DNA from: Tistlia consotensis USBA 355
Lineage (GTDB): Bacteria; Pseudomonadota; Alphaproteobacteria; Kiloniellales; DSM-21159
Length of the DNA: 56,570 nt
Direction of reading: 5' to 3'
Assembly (NCBI RefSeq): GCF_900177295.1
Contig: NZ_FWZX01000039.1
Location: 1-56,570 of the forward strand
Part shown: piece by piece, positions 31,754-39,655 of the stretch
Layout: each line of letters starts with the position of its first letter
How positions within the stretch are numbered: the first letter of the stretch is position 1
Notes under the pieces: generated by a model
Told to the model about the DNA's origin: nothing
Seen by the model: only the letters and a program-made list of their open reading frames with translations
Database searches by the model: none
Position numbers and translations under genes: made by a program

Positions 31754-32515
31754 ATGCCGAAGGATCCGCGTTCCCACCGCTTGGAAGGCAGGCTGACCGT
31801 GCTGCACAGGAAGCTGTCGCATTTCTATGCCGTCTCGGAGGCCGTCGAGCGGGCCTTGGTCGAGCTCTGCACCCGCGAGGTCCGCTTCGAGCGGCAGCAG
31901 GCGATCGTCGAGGCCGGCGAGGCCTACCAGGCCGTCTACCTGCTCGCCGAGGGCTGGGTCACGCGCTTCAAGCTGCTGCCGACCGGCGACCGGCAGATCA
32001 TCAACTTCGCGCTGCCCGGCGACTTCGTCTGCTTCAACGCCACGCTGTTCAGCAAGGCCGACCACTTCCTGACCGCCAAGACGCCGGTCCGGGCCTACGC
32101 CATCGAGAAGAACCCCTTCGGCAAGCTGCTCGCTTTGGATCCGGCGCTGGCGGTCGCGCTGACCTGGGCGAATGCCCACGAGGAGGCGCTGCTGGCCGAG
32201 CGCCTGGCCTCGCTCGGCCGGCGCACGGCGCGCGAGCGGGTCGCGCACCTGTTCTGCGAGCTCTGGCGCCGGCTGCACCTGATCGAGCTGACCGACAACG
32301 ACCGCTTTCCGCTGCCGATCACCCAGGAGGACCTGGCCGATACCCTCGGCCTCAGCGCGGTCCACGTGAACCGCACCCTGCGCCAGCTGCGCAACGAGGG
32401 CCTGATCGAGCTCGGCACCAACCATGTGCGCGTGCTCTCGATGCGGGGCCTCGAGCAGGCCGCCGGCTTCGAGGACGGCTACCTGCACTTCACCGAGGTC
32501 GGCCAGCTGCGCTGA
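31754..32515 (+). CDS. Crp/Fnr family transcription regulator
   Basis: 253 residues from ATG 31754. An N-terminal cupin-like cNMP-binding fold (IVEAGEAYQAVYLLAEGWVTRFKLLPTGDRQII) is followed by a winged helix (PITQEDLADTLGLSAVHVNRTLRQLRNEGLIEL). The cluster of Cys needed for FNR is absent (only isolated Cys), so oxygen sensing by a 4Fe-4S centre is unlikely. Ligand unknown. Confidence 0.92.
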   Translation: MPKDPRSHRLEGRLTVLHRKLSHFYAVSEAVERALVELCTREVRFERQQAIVEAGEAYQAVYLLAEGWVTRFKLLPTGDRQIINFALPGDFVCFNATLFSKADHFLTAKTPVRAYAIEKNPFGKLLALDPALAVALTWANAHEEALLAERLASLGRRTARERVAHLFCELWRRLHLIELTDNDRFPLPITQEDLADTLGLSAVHVNRTLRQLRNEGLIELGTNHVRVLSMRGLEQAAGFEDGYLHFTEVGQLR

Positions 32516-32546
32516 GCGGCGGGCGGGACGGAAGGGTTCCCGGCCG

Positions 32547-33332
32547 TCAGGCGGCGTCGCGCTCGGCCGGCGGGGTCGTCCAGGCCGGGCCGCAGCCGTT
32601 CTTCAGCGCCTCGTGCAGCCTGCGGCCGTCGAGGCCCGGATTGGCGGCGAAGTAGCGGCACAGCGTGGCGCACTGCTCCTCGACGCCGGCCCGGTCGATG
32701 ACCGTCACCGCGAAATTCGCTTCGGTGCAGCCGTCGGGCCGGGGCACCGCCTCCAGGCAGATCCCGCCCTGGCCGCGCTCGACGATCGGATAGCCGTAGA
32801 GCGTCTTGGCGATGCCCTTCTCCAGGAACAGCTCGGTGACGTGGCCGGTGAACCAGGCCGGCTGCCAGCGGGCCAGTGCCGCCGCCCGGTTGCAGTGCGC
32901 CAGGACGAAGGCGAAGGCCTGGCCGCGGTGCTCGGGCGCCGCCCAGAAGCCGCCGTCGTAGGAGACCACGCCGGACATCCGCGGCACCTCGGGCCCGGCC
33001 AGGTTGCGCGCCGGCCGCGGCGGCAGCGCGCCGCGGCCGTACCAGATCGCGTGGTTCTCCATCAGCGCCATCATGTCGCCGGTGACGAACACGCGGCTGG
33101 CGCCGTGGGCGACGAGCCGGCCGTCGCCGTCGACGATGCGGGTCCAGAAGGAGTTGGTGCGGTCGACGCCGCAGTGGGCCGGATCGAAGGTCGGGTTCGG
33201 CCAGCAGCCGGGCGTCGAGCGCATGAAGTCGGCCCAGCCTGTGAGATCCTCCTCGACCGAGAGGGTGAAGCCGGACCGTTTCATGACGGCCTGCAGCGAG
33301 TGGACGGCGTGATCCGCGAAACCTGCAGCCAT
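32547..33332 (-). CDS. Conserved protein, possibly GNAT-like
   Basis: 261 residues from ATG 33332. The segment MSGVVSYDGGFWAAPEHRGQAFAFVLAHCNRAAAL resembles the acetyl-CoA-binding motif A of GNAT acetyltransferases (V-x-PxxRGxG/A). The rest (SFWTRIVDGDGRLVAHGASRVF) is compatible with that fold. No clear family name. It stands alone between a Crp/Fnr regulator (convergent) and an AI-2E-family transporter (divergent). Confidence 0.55.
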   Translation of the reverse strand: MAAGFADHAVHSLQAVMKRSGFTLSVEEDLTGWADFMRSTPGCWPNPTFDPAHCGVDRTNSFWTRIVDGDGRLVAHGASRVFVTGDMMALMENHAIWYGRGALPPRPARNLAGPEVPRMSGVVSYDGGFWAAPEHRGQAFAFVLAHCNRAAALARWQPAWFTGHVTELFLEKGIAKTLYGYPIVERGQGGICLEAVPRPDGCTEANFAVTVIDRAGVEEQCATLCRYFAANPGLDGRRLHEALKNGCGPAWTTPPAERDAA

Positions 33333-33585
33333 GGGATGCTCCTCGACCGCTGTGATCCGCGATCCGGGAGCGGCCGCGGATACCCGCAAGGCGGGCCAGC
33401 CTATCCTACCGGTGCGAGAGAGTCGTGCCACATGGTTAATGCCGGCGCCGGGCCCGCCCGGAACCCCTGGTCGGCCGGCCGCGTTACGGCCTGCACAGCG
33501 CGGAGATCGGCGGCGGTCGTCGCCGCGGCGCGGCAGGGCCGCGCTGCGGAAAGGACGGCTGCCGGCCGGCGGACGAGGGCGGAAC

Positions 33586-34749
33586 ATGAGCGAGGTCCAG
33601 CAGCAGGCCGAGACCGGGCCGGTCACGGTGCGTGTGCCGAAGGGCACGCGCTTCGCCCTGTGCACCTGCGCGCTCGTCCTGTTCGTCGGCATGCTCTACG
33701 TGGCACGGGATTTCTTCCTGCCGCTGGTCCTGGCCTTCCTGATCGCGCTGACCCTGAGCCCGATCGTGCGCGCCGGCCGCCGGCGCGGCGTGCCCCCCTT
33801 CGTCACGGCGCTGGTCCTGGTCGTCGGCCTGTCGCTGACCATCCTGGCCGGCGCCACGCTGCTGACCCGCCCGGTGACCAACTGGATCCAGGAGGCGCCC
33901 CGGATCGGCTACCAGCTGCGCAGCAAGCTGCACGACCTCCGGGAATCGGTCGCCCAGGTGACCGAGGCCAGCAAGGAGGTCCAGAAGCTGACCGAATCGG
34001 TCAAGGACCCCGAGGTACAGCGCGTCTCGGTCGAGCAGCCGGGCTTCCTGCCCAGCGCCGCCGACGACGTCGTCGCCGTTCTGGCGATGCTGCTGCTGAC
34101 CGCGATCCTGATCCTGTTCCTGCTCGGCTCCAGCGAGATGATCTACGAGAAGATCGTCCGGGTGCTGCCGACCATGACCGACAAGAAGCGCGCGCTGAGG
34201 CTGATCTTCGACATCGAGCGCACGGTCTCGCGCTACCTGCTGTCGATCACCCTGATCAACATCGGCCTCGGCTGCTTCGTCGGCTCGGCGATGTGGCTGC
34301 TCGGCGTGCCCAACCCGGTGCTCTGGGGCGTTGCCGCGACGGCGCTGAACTACCTGCCCTACGTCGGCAACCTGGTCGGCATCGTGACCGTGGCGGTGGT
34401 CTCGATCGTCAGCTTCCCGACCCTGACCGAGGCGCTGCTGCCGCCGCTCGCCTACCTGACCCTGACCAGTCTCGAGGGCCAGCTGGTCACGCCGCTGCTG
34501 CTCGGCCGCAACCTGGAGATCAACGCCGTGGCGATCCTCGTGGCCCTGTCCTTCTGGGGCTGGCTGTGGGGCATCGCCGGCATGCTGATCGCGGTGCCGC
34601 TGCTGATCGTGATGCGGGCGATCGGCGAGCACTTCGAGGACCTGGGCGCCATCGCCGAGTTCCTGTCGAGCTCCGGTCGCATCGTCCACGCCGCCCCCGA
34701 GGCCGAGGCGCGATCGCCGTCCGAGGCGCCGCTGCCGGTCGCGGACTGA
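33586..34749 (+). CDS. AI-2E family transporter (PerM-like)
   Basis: 387 residues from ATG 33586 with about eight membrane helices. The motifs FFLPLVLAFLIALTLSPIV, NYLPYVGNLVG and EGQLVTPLLLGRNLEINAVAILVALSFWGWLWGIAGMLIAVPLL are typical. The family includes the E. coli autoinducer-2 exporter TqsA and Na+/H+ antiporters, so the substrate is open. The csbD gene with its own stress promoter follows. Confidence 0.92.
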   Translation: MSEVQQQAETGPVTVRVPKGTRFALCTCALVLFVGMLYVARDFFLPLVLAFLIALTLSPIVRAGRRRGVPPFVTALVLVVGLSLTILAGATLLTRPVTNWIQEAPRIGYQLRSKLHDLRESVAQVTEASKEVQKLTESVKDPEVQRVSVEQPGFLPSAADDVVAVLAMLLLTAILILFLLGSSEMIYEKIVRVLPTMTDKKRALRLIFDIERTVSRYLLSITLINIGLGCFVGSAMWLLGVPNPVLWGVAATALNYLPYVGNLVGIVTVAVVSIVSFPTLTEALLPPLAYLTLTSLEGQLVTPLLLGRNLEINAVAILVALSFWGWLWGIAGMLIAVPLLIVMRAIGEHFEDLGAIAEFLSSSGRIVHAAPEAEARSPSEAPLPVAD

Positions 34750-34757
34750 GCCGGCGC

Positions 34758-34782
34758 GGAACGATGCTTCCCGGGTGGCGTT
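34758..34782 (+). promoter_or_regulatory. EcfG-type stress promoter of csbD
   Basis: GGAAC (34758-34762) and CGTT (34779-34782) are 16 bases apart, the exact EcfG consensus, 58 bases upstream of the csbD start. Confidence 0.75.
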
Positions 34783-34839
34783 CCAGGGTCGAGGCCGCCG
34801 TCCGGCGGACGAGACCACAGCGAACGGAGGACCCGAGCC

Positions 34840-35037
34840 ATGAACTGGGATCGTATCGAAGGCAACTGGAAGCAGTTCCGCGGCCAGGTGCAGCAGCAGT
34901 GGGGCAAGCTGACCGACGACGACGTCGACTACGTCGAGGGCCGTCGCGACCAGCTGGCGGGGCGCCTGCAGGAGCGCTACGGCATCGCGCGCGACGAGGC
35001 GGACCGCCAGATCGACGACTGGCTGGCGCGCCATTGA
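34840..35037 (+). CDS. CsbD family stress protein
   Basis: 65 residues. MNWDRIEGNWKQFRGQVQQQWGKLTDDD and GRLQERYGIARDEADRQIDDWL are the CsbD signature, a small helical protein induced by general stress in many bacteria; its molecular role is unknown. A consensus EcfG promoter lies upstream and a GC hairpin downstream. Confidence 0.93.
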   Translation: MNWDRIEGNWKQFRGQVQQQWGKLTDDDVDYVEGRRDQLAGRLQERYGIARDEADRQIDDWLARH

Positions 35038-35068
35038 CCGGTCGTCGCCGGCCGACTGCCGCGACCCG

Positions 35069-35100
35069 CGGCCGGGCGTCTCCGGAGGGGCGCCCGGCCG
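35069..35100 (+). terminator. Hairpin after csbD
   Basis: A 10-bp perfect stem (35069-35078 with 35091-35100, 12-base loop) follows the csbD stop; the sequence after it has only short T runs, so termination strength is uncertain. Confidence 0.5.
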
Positions 35101-35162
35101 TTCGTCCGTCGCGGGGGGCAGCGGACCGAGGAGAAAGCGGGTCTGGGGCCGGACGGCCCCGC

Positions 35163-35954
35163 TCAGGCGACGATGCGATCGCGGCGCTGCGCCATGCGGC
35201 CGAAGAACAGCGCCTGGCTGATCAGCGCGAGCACCGTGTCCGCCGAATAGGGCTTGGTGACCACGAAGGCCGGCTCGGGCCGGCGGCCCGACAGCAGGCG
35301 CTCGGGATAGGCGGTGATGAAGATCACCGGGACGCAGAGGTTCTCCAGCAGGTCGTTGACCGCGTCGAGGCCGGAGCTCTTGTCGGCGAGCTGGACGTCG
35401 GCCAGCACCAGCCCGGGAGGATGCGCCTCGGCCAGCTCCAGCGCCTCGCGGTGGGTGCTGGCGATGCCGGCGACGCTATGGCCGGAGCCTTCGACCAGGG
35501 CCTCGAGGTCGAGCGCGATCACCGGCTCGTCCTCGATGATCAGGATGCGTGTCGTCAGCTGCCGGGCGATCTCGTGCGACGCGGTCTCGATCAGGCGCTC
35601 GGCCTCCTCGGTGCCGATCGCCATGGCTTCGGCGACCTGCTCGGCACGCAGCCCCTCCAGGCTGTGCAGCAGGAAGGCCTGTCGTGGCAGGGGGGTCATG
35701 CGGCGCAGTGTCCGCTCGCCCGCGCTCGTGGCTTTCGCCAGGTCGGACAGGTCGAGCGATCGGCAGGTCGAGAGCAGGATCCGGTAGAGCGCGACCCGCG
35801 GGTCGGAGGCCCGGGACAGCAGCTCGGGCCGCGCCAGCACGGTCTGGAGGACGGCCTCGACGTGATTGTCGCCCGTGACCTGGTCGCCCGTCAGAGCGCG
35901 TGCGAACCGCCGCAGATGCGGCAGCTGCGGCTCGACGACGTGGGAGATGGCCAT
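35163..35954 (-). CDS. phyR: PhyR anti-anti-sigma response regulator
   Basis: 263 residues from ATG 35954, preceded by AGGAAGGAG. The N-terminal half is the sigma-like domain (LPHLRRFARALTGDQ; QAFLLHSLEGLRAEQVAEAM) and the C-terminal half a receiver (ILIIEDEPVIALDLEAL; VLADVQLAD with the phospho-Asp; FITAYPE; VTKPY). When phosphorylated it sequesters NepR and frees EcfG. It diverges from nepR-ecfG, the standard layout, and has its own EcfG promoter. Confidence 0.95.
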   Translation of the reverse strand: MAISHVVEPQLPHLRRFARALTGDQVTGDNHVEAVLQTVLARPELLSRASDPRVALYRILLSTCRSLDLSDLAKATSAGERTLRRMTPLPRQAFLLHSLEGLRAEQVAEAMAIGTEEAERLIETASHEIARQLTTRILIIEDEPVIALDLEALVEGSGHSVAGIASTHREALELAEAHPPGLVLADVQLADKSSGLDAVNDLLENLCVPVIFITAYPERLLSGRRPEPAFVVTKPYSADTVLALISQALFFGRMAQRRDRIVA

Positions 35955-36029
35955 GGCTCCTTCCTGTGCTCGATTCGCGCGGCTGGCTGACCGCGTCCGG
36001 CGGCGCGATTTTTTTTTGTCGTTCCATGG

Positions 36030-36054
36030 AACGCCGGGGCGCGGCACGGGTTCC
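36030..36054 (-). promoter_or_regulatory. EcfG-type promoter of phyR
   Basis: On the minus strand GGAAC (36054-36050) and CGTT (36033-36030) are 16 bases apart, about 75 bases before the phyR start. Positive feedback of EcfG on phyR is usual in this system. Confidence 0.75.
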
Positions 36055-36086
36055 TCGTCCGGCGACGAATTTCCGCGTTCCGCGAT

Positions 36087-36112
36087 GGAACTCCCCTGCT
36101 TGACGCTGCGTT
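36087..36112 (+). promoter_or_regulatory. EcfG-type promoter of nepR-ecfG
   Basis: GGAAC (36087-36091), 17-base spacer, CGTT (36109-36112), about 100 bases before nepR. Together with the phyR promoter it makes the module autoregulated. Confidence 0.75.
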
Positions 36113-36215
36113 GCAGTTGACCGGAGATGAGACGGTCCGAAACCGAGACCATGGTCGCAAACCCGCGCCGGGGCTGTTACAGACCGGCGCGCATAACTAA
36201 AAGTGGCGTTGTATA

Positions 36216-36461
36216 ATGTCAGATGCAACCAATAGAGCCAAGCCGACGCAGCTGCCCGCGCGGGAGCGCCAGGCAACCGAGCAGGGCCGCCGCGAGAAGG
36301 GCCTGAGCGAGGAGGCCGCGCGCCGCATCGGCGACGAGCTCAAGGTGTTCTACGACGGCCTCGTGCAGGAGCCGCTGCCCGACCGCTTCGTCCAGCTCCT
36401 GCAGCAGCTGGAGCAGCGCGAGAAGGCGGACAAGAGCGGCAACTCGGGTGGTGGCGAATGA
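36216..36461 (+). CDS. nepR: NepR anti-sigma factor
   Basis: 81 residues. The NepR core RRIGDELKVFYDGLVQEPLPDRFVQLLQQLEQ is present, forming the two helices that clamp EcfG or PhyR. The tails are charged and Gly-rich. It overlaps ecfG by ATGA, so anti-sigma and sigma are made in a set ratio. Confidence 0.93.
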   Translation: MSDATNRAKPTQLPARERQATEQGRREKGLSEEAARRIGDELKVFYDGLVQEPLPDRFVQLLQQLEQREKADKSGNSGGGE

Positions 36462-37012
36462 CGACCTCGATCGCACGGGATGAACTGATCGCCGCCATTC
36501 CGTCGCTGAGAGCCTTCGCGATATCGCTCTGCGGGCGCACCGACCAGGCCGACGATCTGGTGCAGGACACCCTCGTCAAGGCCTGGGGCAACTTCGGCTC
36601 CTATACGCCGGGCACCAATCTCCGGGCCTGGCTGTTCACCATCCTGCGCAACAGCTTCTACTCGCAGCTGCGCAAGCGGCGCCGGGAGGTCGAGGACGTC
36701 GACGGCGTCCACGCCGGCGCGCTGTCCGTCGAGGCGAGCCAGTCGGAGCACATCCGCATGCGCGAGTTCCGCTCGGCGCTGGGCCTGCTGCCGGAGGACC
36801 AGCGCGAGGCGCTGATCCTGGTCGGCGCCGCCGGCTATTCCTACGAGGAGACGGCCGAGATCTGCGGCTGCGCGGTCGGCACCATCAAGAGCCGGGTCAA
36901 CCGCGCGCGGCGCAAGCTGGCCAGCCTGCTCGACGAGGAGGTCGAGGACGTGGCCACGGTCGAGCGCGCGCCGCTCCAGCTCGAGAGCCTGGCCGCGGCG
37001 GCCTTCCGCTGA
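36458..37012 (+). CDS. ecfG: EcfG general stress sigma factor
   Basis: 184 residues. Region 2 (QADDLVQDTLVKAWGNFGSYTPGTNLRAWLFTILRNSFYSQLRKRRREVED) and region 4 (YSYEETAEICGCAVGTIKSRVNRARRKL) are typical of ECF15/EcfG. It is translationally coupled to nepR beside phyR. It should read GGAAC-N16/17-CGTT promoters, at least six of which are visible around it. Confidence 0.95.
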   Translation: MTTSIARDELIAAIPSLRAFAISLCGRTDQADDLVQDTLVKAWGNFGSYTPGTNLRAWLFTILRNSFYSQLRKRRREVEDVDGVHAGALSVEASQSEHIRMREFRSALGLLPEDQREALILVGAAGYSYEETAEICGCAVGTIKSRVNRARRKLASLLDEEVEDVATVERAPLQLESLAAAAFR

Positions 37013-37052
37013 GGCGGGCGGGGCGCGTCCCGCCGCCCCGGCGCCGCTTCGA

Positions 37053-37244
37053 TCAGTTGGCGTCCTCCTTGCCGGGCGGCCGGCCCTTGCGCCGGTCGGG
37101 GCGACCGGGCTGTTCGGAATAGGCGGCGATCGCGCCCTCCAGCTCGGCCTTCCGGCGCGCCTCGCCGACGCTCAGGGGACGGCCCTCGATCGCGCTGAGC
37201 TCGCGCATCGCACGCCGATAGTCGGCTTCCGAACTCAAGCTCAT
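37053..37244 (-). CDS. Small stress-linked protein, 63 residues
   Basis: ATG 37244 has a strong SD (GGAGGGAGG). The product is helical and charged (YRRAMRELSAIEGRPLSVGEARRKAELEGAIAAYSE) with a basic tail. No named family. A consensus EcfG promoter (37311-37286) lies upstream, so it is probably a general stress gene. Confidence 0.7.
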   Translation of the reverse strand: MSLSSEADYRRAMRELSAIEGRPLSVGEARRKAELEGAIAAYSEQPGRPDRRKGRPPGKEDAN

Positions 37245-37285
37245 CGGACCTCCCTCCAGGGCGCTGCCGGGCACCTCGCGTCGCA

Positions 37286-37311
37286 AACGCTCTCGGCGTC
37301 GGCCCGGTTCC
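37286..37311 (-). promoter_or_regulatory. EcfG-type promoter of the 63-residue gene
   Basis: Minus strand GGAAC (37311-37307), 17-base spacer, CGTT (37289-37286), about 40 bases before the gene start. Divergent from the next promoter. Confidence 0.72.
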
Positions 37312-37337
37312 GGTCGGGCGTGCGTCGTCCGCGCCCT

Positions 37338-37363
37338 GGAACCCCGGCAGCCCCGGTGACGTT
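37338..37363 (+). promoter_or_regulatory. EcfG-type promoter of the three-gene membrane operon
   Basis: GGAAC (37338-37342), 17-base spacer, CGTT (37360-37363), about 130 bases before the gene at 37496. Confidence 0.72.
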
Positions 37364-37495
37364 GGCTTCCGCGAGGACGATCGGCTCCGGAGCGGCAGCG
37401 GGCCGCCGGTCGGAGCCCCCGACATCGGCGGGGAGCCAGCCGCAGCGAGAGCCCGCCCGCGCGCCCGCGAGGACGCGCCAGCAAGGAAGGGCCCT

Positions 37496-37936
37496 ATGAC
37501 CGACCAGACGAACCGGAAGGCACCCCGCGAGGGAGCCGACCAGACGAACCGGCAGGCCTCCCGCGACGGAGCCGAAGAGATCGCGCGCGATGCCGCGCAG
37601 CTGCTCGGCGACACCCTGAGGGCGCGCACGGCCGACTTCGTCTTCGCGGTCGGCGAGGCGCTGCGGGCCGGCGGTGACAGCCTGGCCAAGAACGACCATC
37701 GCCTGGCGGCCGACTGCTTCGATTCGGCGGCGCACCGGGTCGAGAGCTTCTGGGACGAGATGGAACAGTCCGCCGAGCGGGCGCTCGAGGAGGGTGCGCC
37801 GGACGGCGCGGGCCGCTCCCTGCGCCGCGGTCTCGGCAACAATCCGACCCTGGCCTATGGCGCTGCGCTGGCCGCGGGCTTCCTGGTCGGCGCCTTCCTG
37901 CGCGCCGGCTTCGACGATCCCGACGAGCTGCCATGA
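37496..37936 (+). CDS. Membrane-anchored stress protein of unknown family
   Basis: 146 residues from ATG 37496 with GGAAGG upstream. The first 25 residues contain a DQTNR(K/Q)A repeat; then a helical amphipathic region and one C-terminal membrane helix (LAYGAALAAGFLVGAFLRAGF), similar in layout to ElaB/DUF883 and nutrient-deprivation proteins. The stop overlaps the next gene by ATGA. EcfG promoter upstream. Confidence 0.65.
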   Translation: MTDQTNRKAPREGADQTNRQASRDGAEEIARDAAQLLGDTLRARTADFVFAVGEALRAGGDSLAKNDHRLAADCFDSAAHRVESFWDEMEQSAERALEEGAPDGAGRSLRRGLGNNPTLAYGAALAAGFLVGAFLRAGFDDPDELP

Positions 37937-38316
37937 GCGAGCGCCCCGGTTTCGCCGATCTGCTGCGCGGCCTGCTCGACGATCTCGGACGGTTGCTGCG
38001 TTGCGAGATCCGGCTGGCAAGGCTGGAGGCCGAGCAGAAGCTGAGACAGGCGGCAGCGGGGCTCTGGCTGCTCGGCGGCGGCCTGGTCTTCGCGATCGTC
38101 AGCGTCGTGCTCGTCGCCCAGGCGGCGGTGGCCGCGCTGACCCGCAGCCTGGAGCCCTGGCTGGCCAACCTCGTGGTGGCGGGCGGCGCGGCGGCGATCT
38201 GCCTGCTGCTGCTGCTCGCCGCACGCCGATCGCTGGCGGCCGCCCGACTGAAACCGACACGCACGCTCCGCAGCCTGTCGAAGGACGCGGATGCCATAGA
38301 GGAGGCGATCAAATGA
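37933..38316 (+). CDS. Phage-holin-like (Holin-X/DUF1469 type) membrane protein
   Basis: 127 residues: an amphipathic N-terminus (LLRCEIRLARLEAEQKL), two membrane helices (about 45-68 and 76-98) and a basic tail. This is the widespread phage holin family protein of stress operons, not a lysis gene. Coupled to both neighbours. Confidence 0.8.
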   Translation: MSERPGFADLLRGLLDDLGRLLRCEIRLARLEAEQKLRQAAAGLWLLGGGLVFAIVSVVLVAQAAVAALTRSLEPWLANLVVAGGAAAICLLLLLAARRSLAAARLKPTRTLRSLSKDADAIEEAIK

Positions 38317-39086
38317 GCAATCACGACGAGGATCTCGACCGCACCGAGCACGACATCGACGCGGCGCGAGCCGCGATCGAGGAGCGCCTGGCGAGCCTGG
38401 AGGCGCGACTGCTGTCCAGGGAGACCGTGCAGGATGCGCTGGGCTACGCCCGCCGCGTCGGCGCCGGCGGCCGCGACGTCGCCGAGGGCCTGGCCCGCAC
38501 GGCGCGCGACAACCCGATCCCGACCGCGCTGGTCGGCCTCGGGCTCGGCTGGCTGGCCTACGAGCTGCTGAGCGACCGGCCGCAGCACCGGGCGGAGCGC
38601 GACCTCGACGAAGAGGTCTTCGAGGCCGAGGCGGAGCGGGCCGGCTCCGAGCGCCTCGAGCGGGCCCGGGAGCGGCTGCGCGAGGCCGGGCGGCAGGCCG
38701 GCGAGACCGCTGAGGCCTACGCCGAGCGCGCCGGCCGCTCGATCCGCTACGGCGGCGAGTCGGCCGACCGCTTCGTGCGCCAGCACCCCCTGGCGACCGG
38801 CGCCACGGTCTTCGCGGTCGGTGTCGCGCTCGGCGCGCTGGTCACCAGCTCCGCCGCCGACCGGCGCGCGCTGCGCCGGCGCATGGACACGACGGCGCGC
38901 AGCGCCCGGCGCCGCTTCCACGAGGAGGCCGAGCGGGCCCGCGCGATGGCCGCCGCCGCCGCCAAGGCGGCTCGCGACGAGGCGCGCCGTCAGGCCGAGG
39001 CCGAGGAGAGCGAGCCGGCGGGCGGCAGGAAGAGCGGCGGCAAGAGCGGCGGCGCCGCCGCCAATTCCTCGAAGCCGGCCGGCTAG
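38313..39086 (+). CDS. DUF3618 domain protein
   Basis: 257 residues from ATG 38313. N-terminal IDAARAAIEERLASLEARLLSRETVQ followed by DNPIPTALVGLGLGWLAYELL is the DUF3618 motif; a second membrane helix lies near 170 and the C-terminus is an Ala/Arg/Glu-rich coiled segment. Such proteins often follow holin-like genes in stress operons and are thought to be membrane-associated. Last gene of the operon; a hairpin follows. Confidence 0.82.
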   Translation: MSNHDEDLDRTEHDIDAARAAIEERLASLEARLLSRETVQDALGYARRVGAGGRDVAEGLARTARDNPIPTALVGLGLGWLAYELLSDRPQHRAERDLDEEVFEAEAERAGSERLERARERLREAGRQAGETAEAYAERAGRSIRYGGESADRFVRQHPLATGATVFAVGVALGALVTSSAADRRALRRRMDTTARSARRRFHEEAERARAMAAAAAKAARDEARRQAEAEESEPAGGRKSGGKSGGAAANSSKPAG

Positions 39087-39111
39087 AGCCGGCCCGCGGG
39101 CCGCACGGAAG

Positions 39112-39140
39112 AAAAGGGGCGCTGCCGTCGGCAGCGCCCC
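39112..39140 (-). terminator. Terminator between convergent stress genes
   Basis: An 11-bp perfect stem (39116-39126 with 39130-39140, three-base loop). On the minus strand it is followed by TTTTCTT, a good terminator for the gene at 39191; it may also stop the plus-strand operon. Confidence 0.75.
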
Positions 39141-39190
39141 TCGTCGTCGCGCGGCCCGGCGGTGCGCCGGGGCCTCTCTGCCTCGCCTGC

Positions 39191-39457
39191 CTAGACCGCT
39201 TCGCTGAGCTCCGGCACCAGGTCGAGGACGTAGACCTGCTCGATGCCGGCCAGCTCGGCATGGGTGCGGGCCTCGTCGAGGGCCACGGCCAGACTGTCGA
39301 GCGAGGTGCGCACCAGCGTCGGACGCCTGCCCCGCGTGTAGGCGTAGATCTCGGTGACCGGCAGGGCGCCGGCGCCGAGGCGATGGACGACCTGGACGAG
39401 GGGTCTGTCCGACTCCTCGATCGCCTCGTTCTCTTTCAGGAAGATCGTCTGACACAT
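39191..39457 (-). CDS. Small stress-linked protein, 88 residues
   Basis: From ATG 39457. Alternating hydrophobic strands and a helix (VTEIYAYTRGRRPTLVRTSLDSLAVALDEARTHAEL) suggest an alpha/beta fold; no family recognised. A consensus EcfG promoter lies about 40-65 bases upstream and a terminator follows, so it is an independent stress gene. Confidence 0.65.
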   Translation of the reverse strand: MCQTIFLKENEAIEESDRPLVQVVHRLGAGALPVTEIYAYTRGRRPTLVRTSLDSLAVALDEARTHAELAGIEQVYVLDLVPELSEAV

Positions 39458-39498
39458 GGGTCGGGTGCTCCGCGCGCGGGGGGACTGACTGAACCGAC

Positions 39499-39524
39499 AA
39501 CGACCCATCGGCTCCCGCAGTTCC
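39499..39524 (-). promoter_or_regulatory. EcfG-type promoter of the 88-residue gene
   Basis: Minus strand GGAAC (39524-39520), 17-base spacer, CGTT (39502-39499). Confidence 0.72.
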
Positions 39525-39655
39525 CTCGACCTCTGTCGGCGAGCCTGCCGATTACTGCCCCGGCTACGAAGCACCGGATTCTGTCGCTTTCAGGGCGAAA
39601 TTCTCACCCGACCGACATTTGCAACTGGCCGGAAACGGCGAAGTCTCTGCAGTTC

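Noticed and set aside
31754-32515. FNR oxygen sensor
   Set aside because: The Crp/Fnr protein lacks the N-terminal Cys cluster needed for an iron-sulfur centre.
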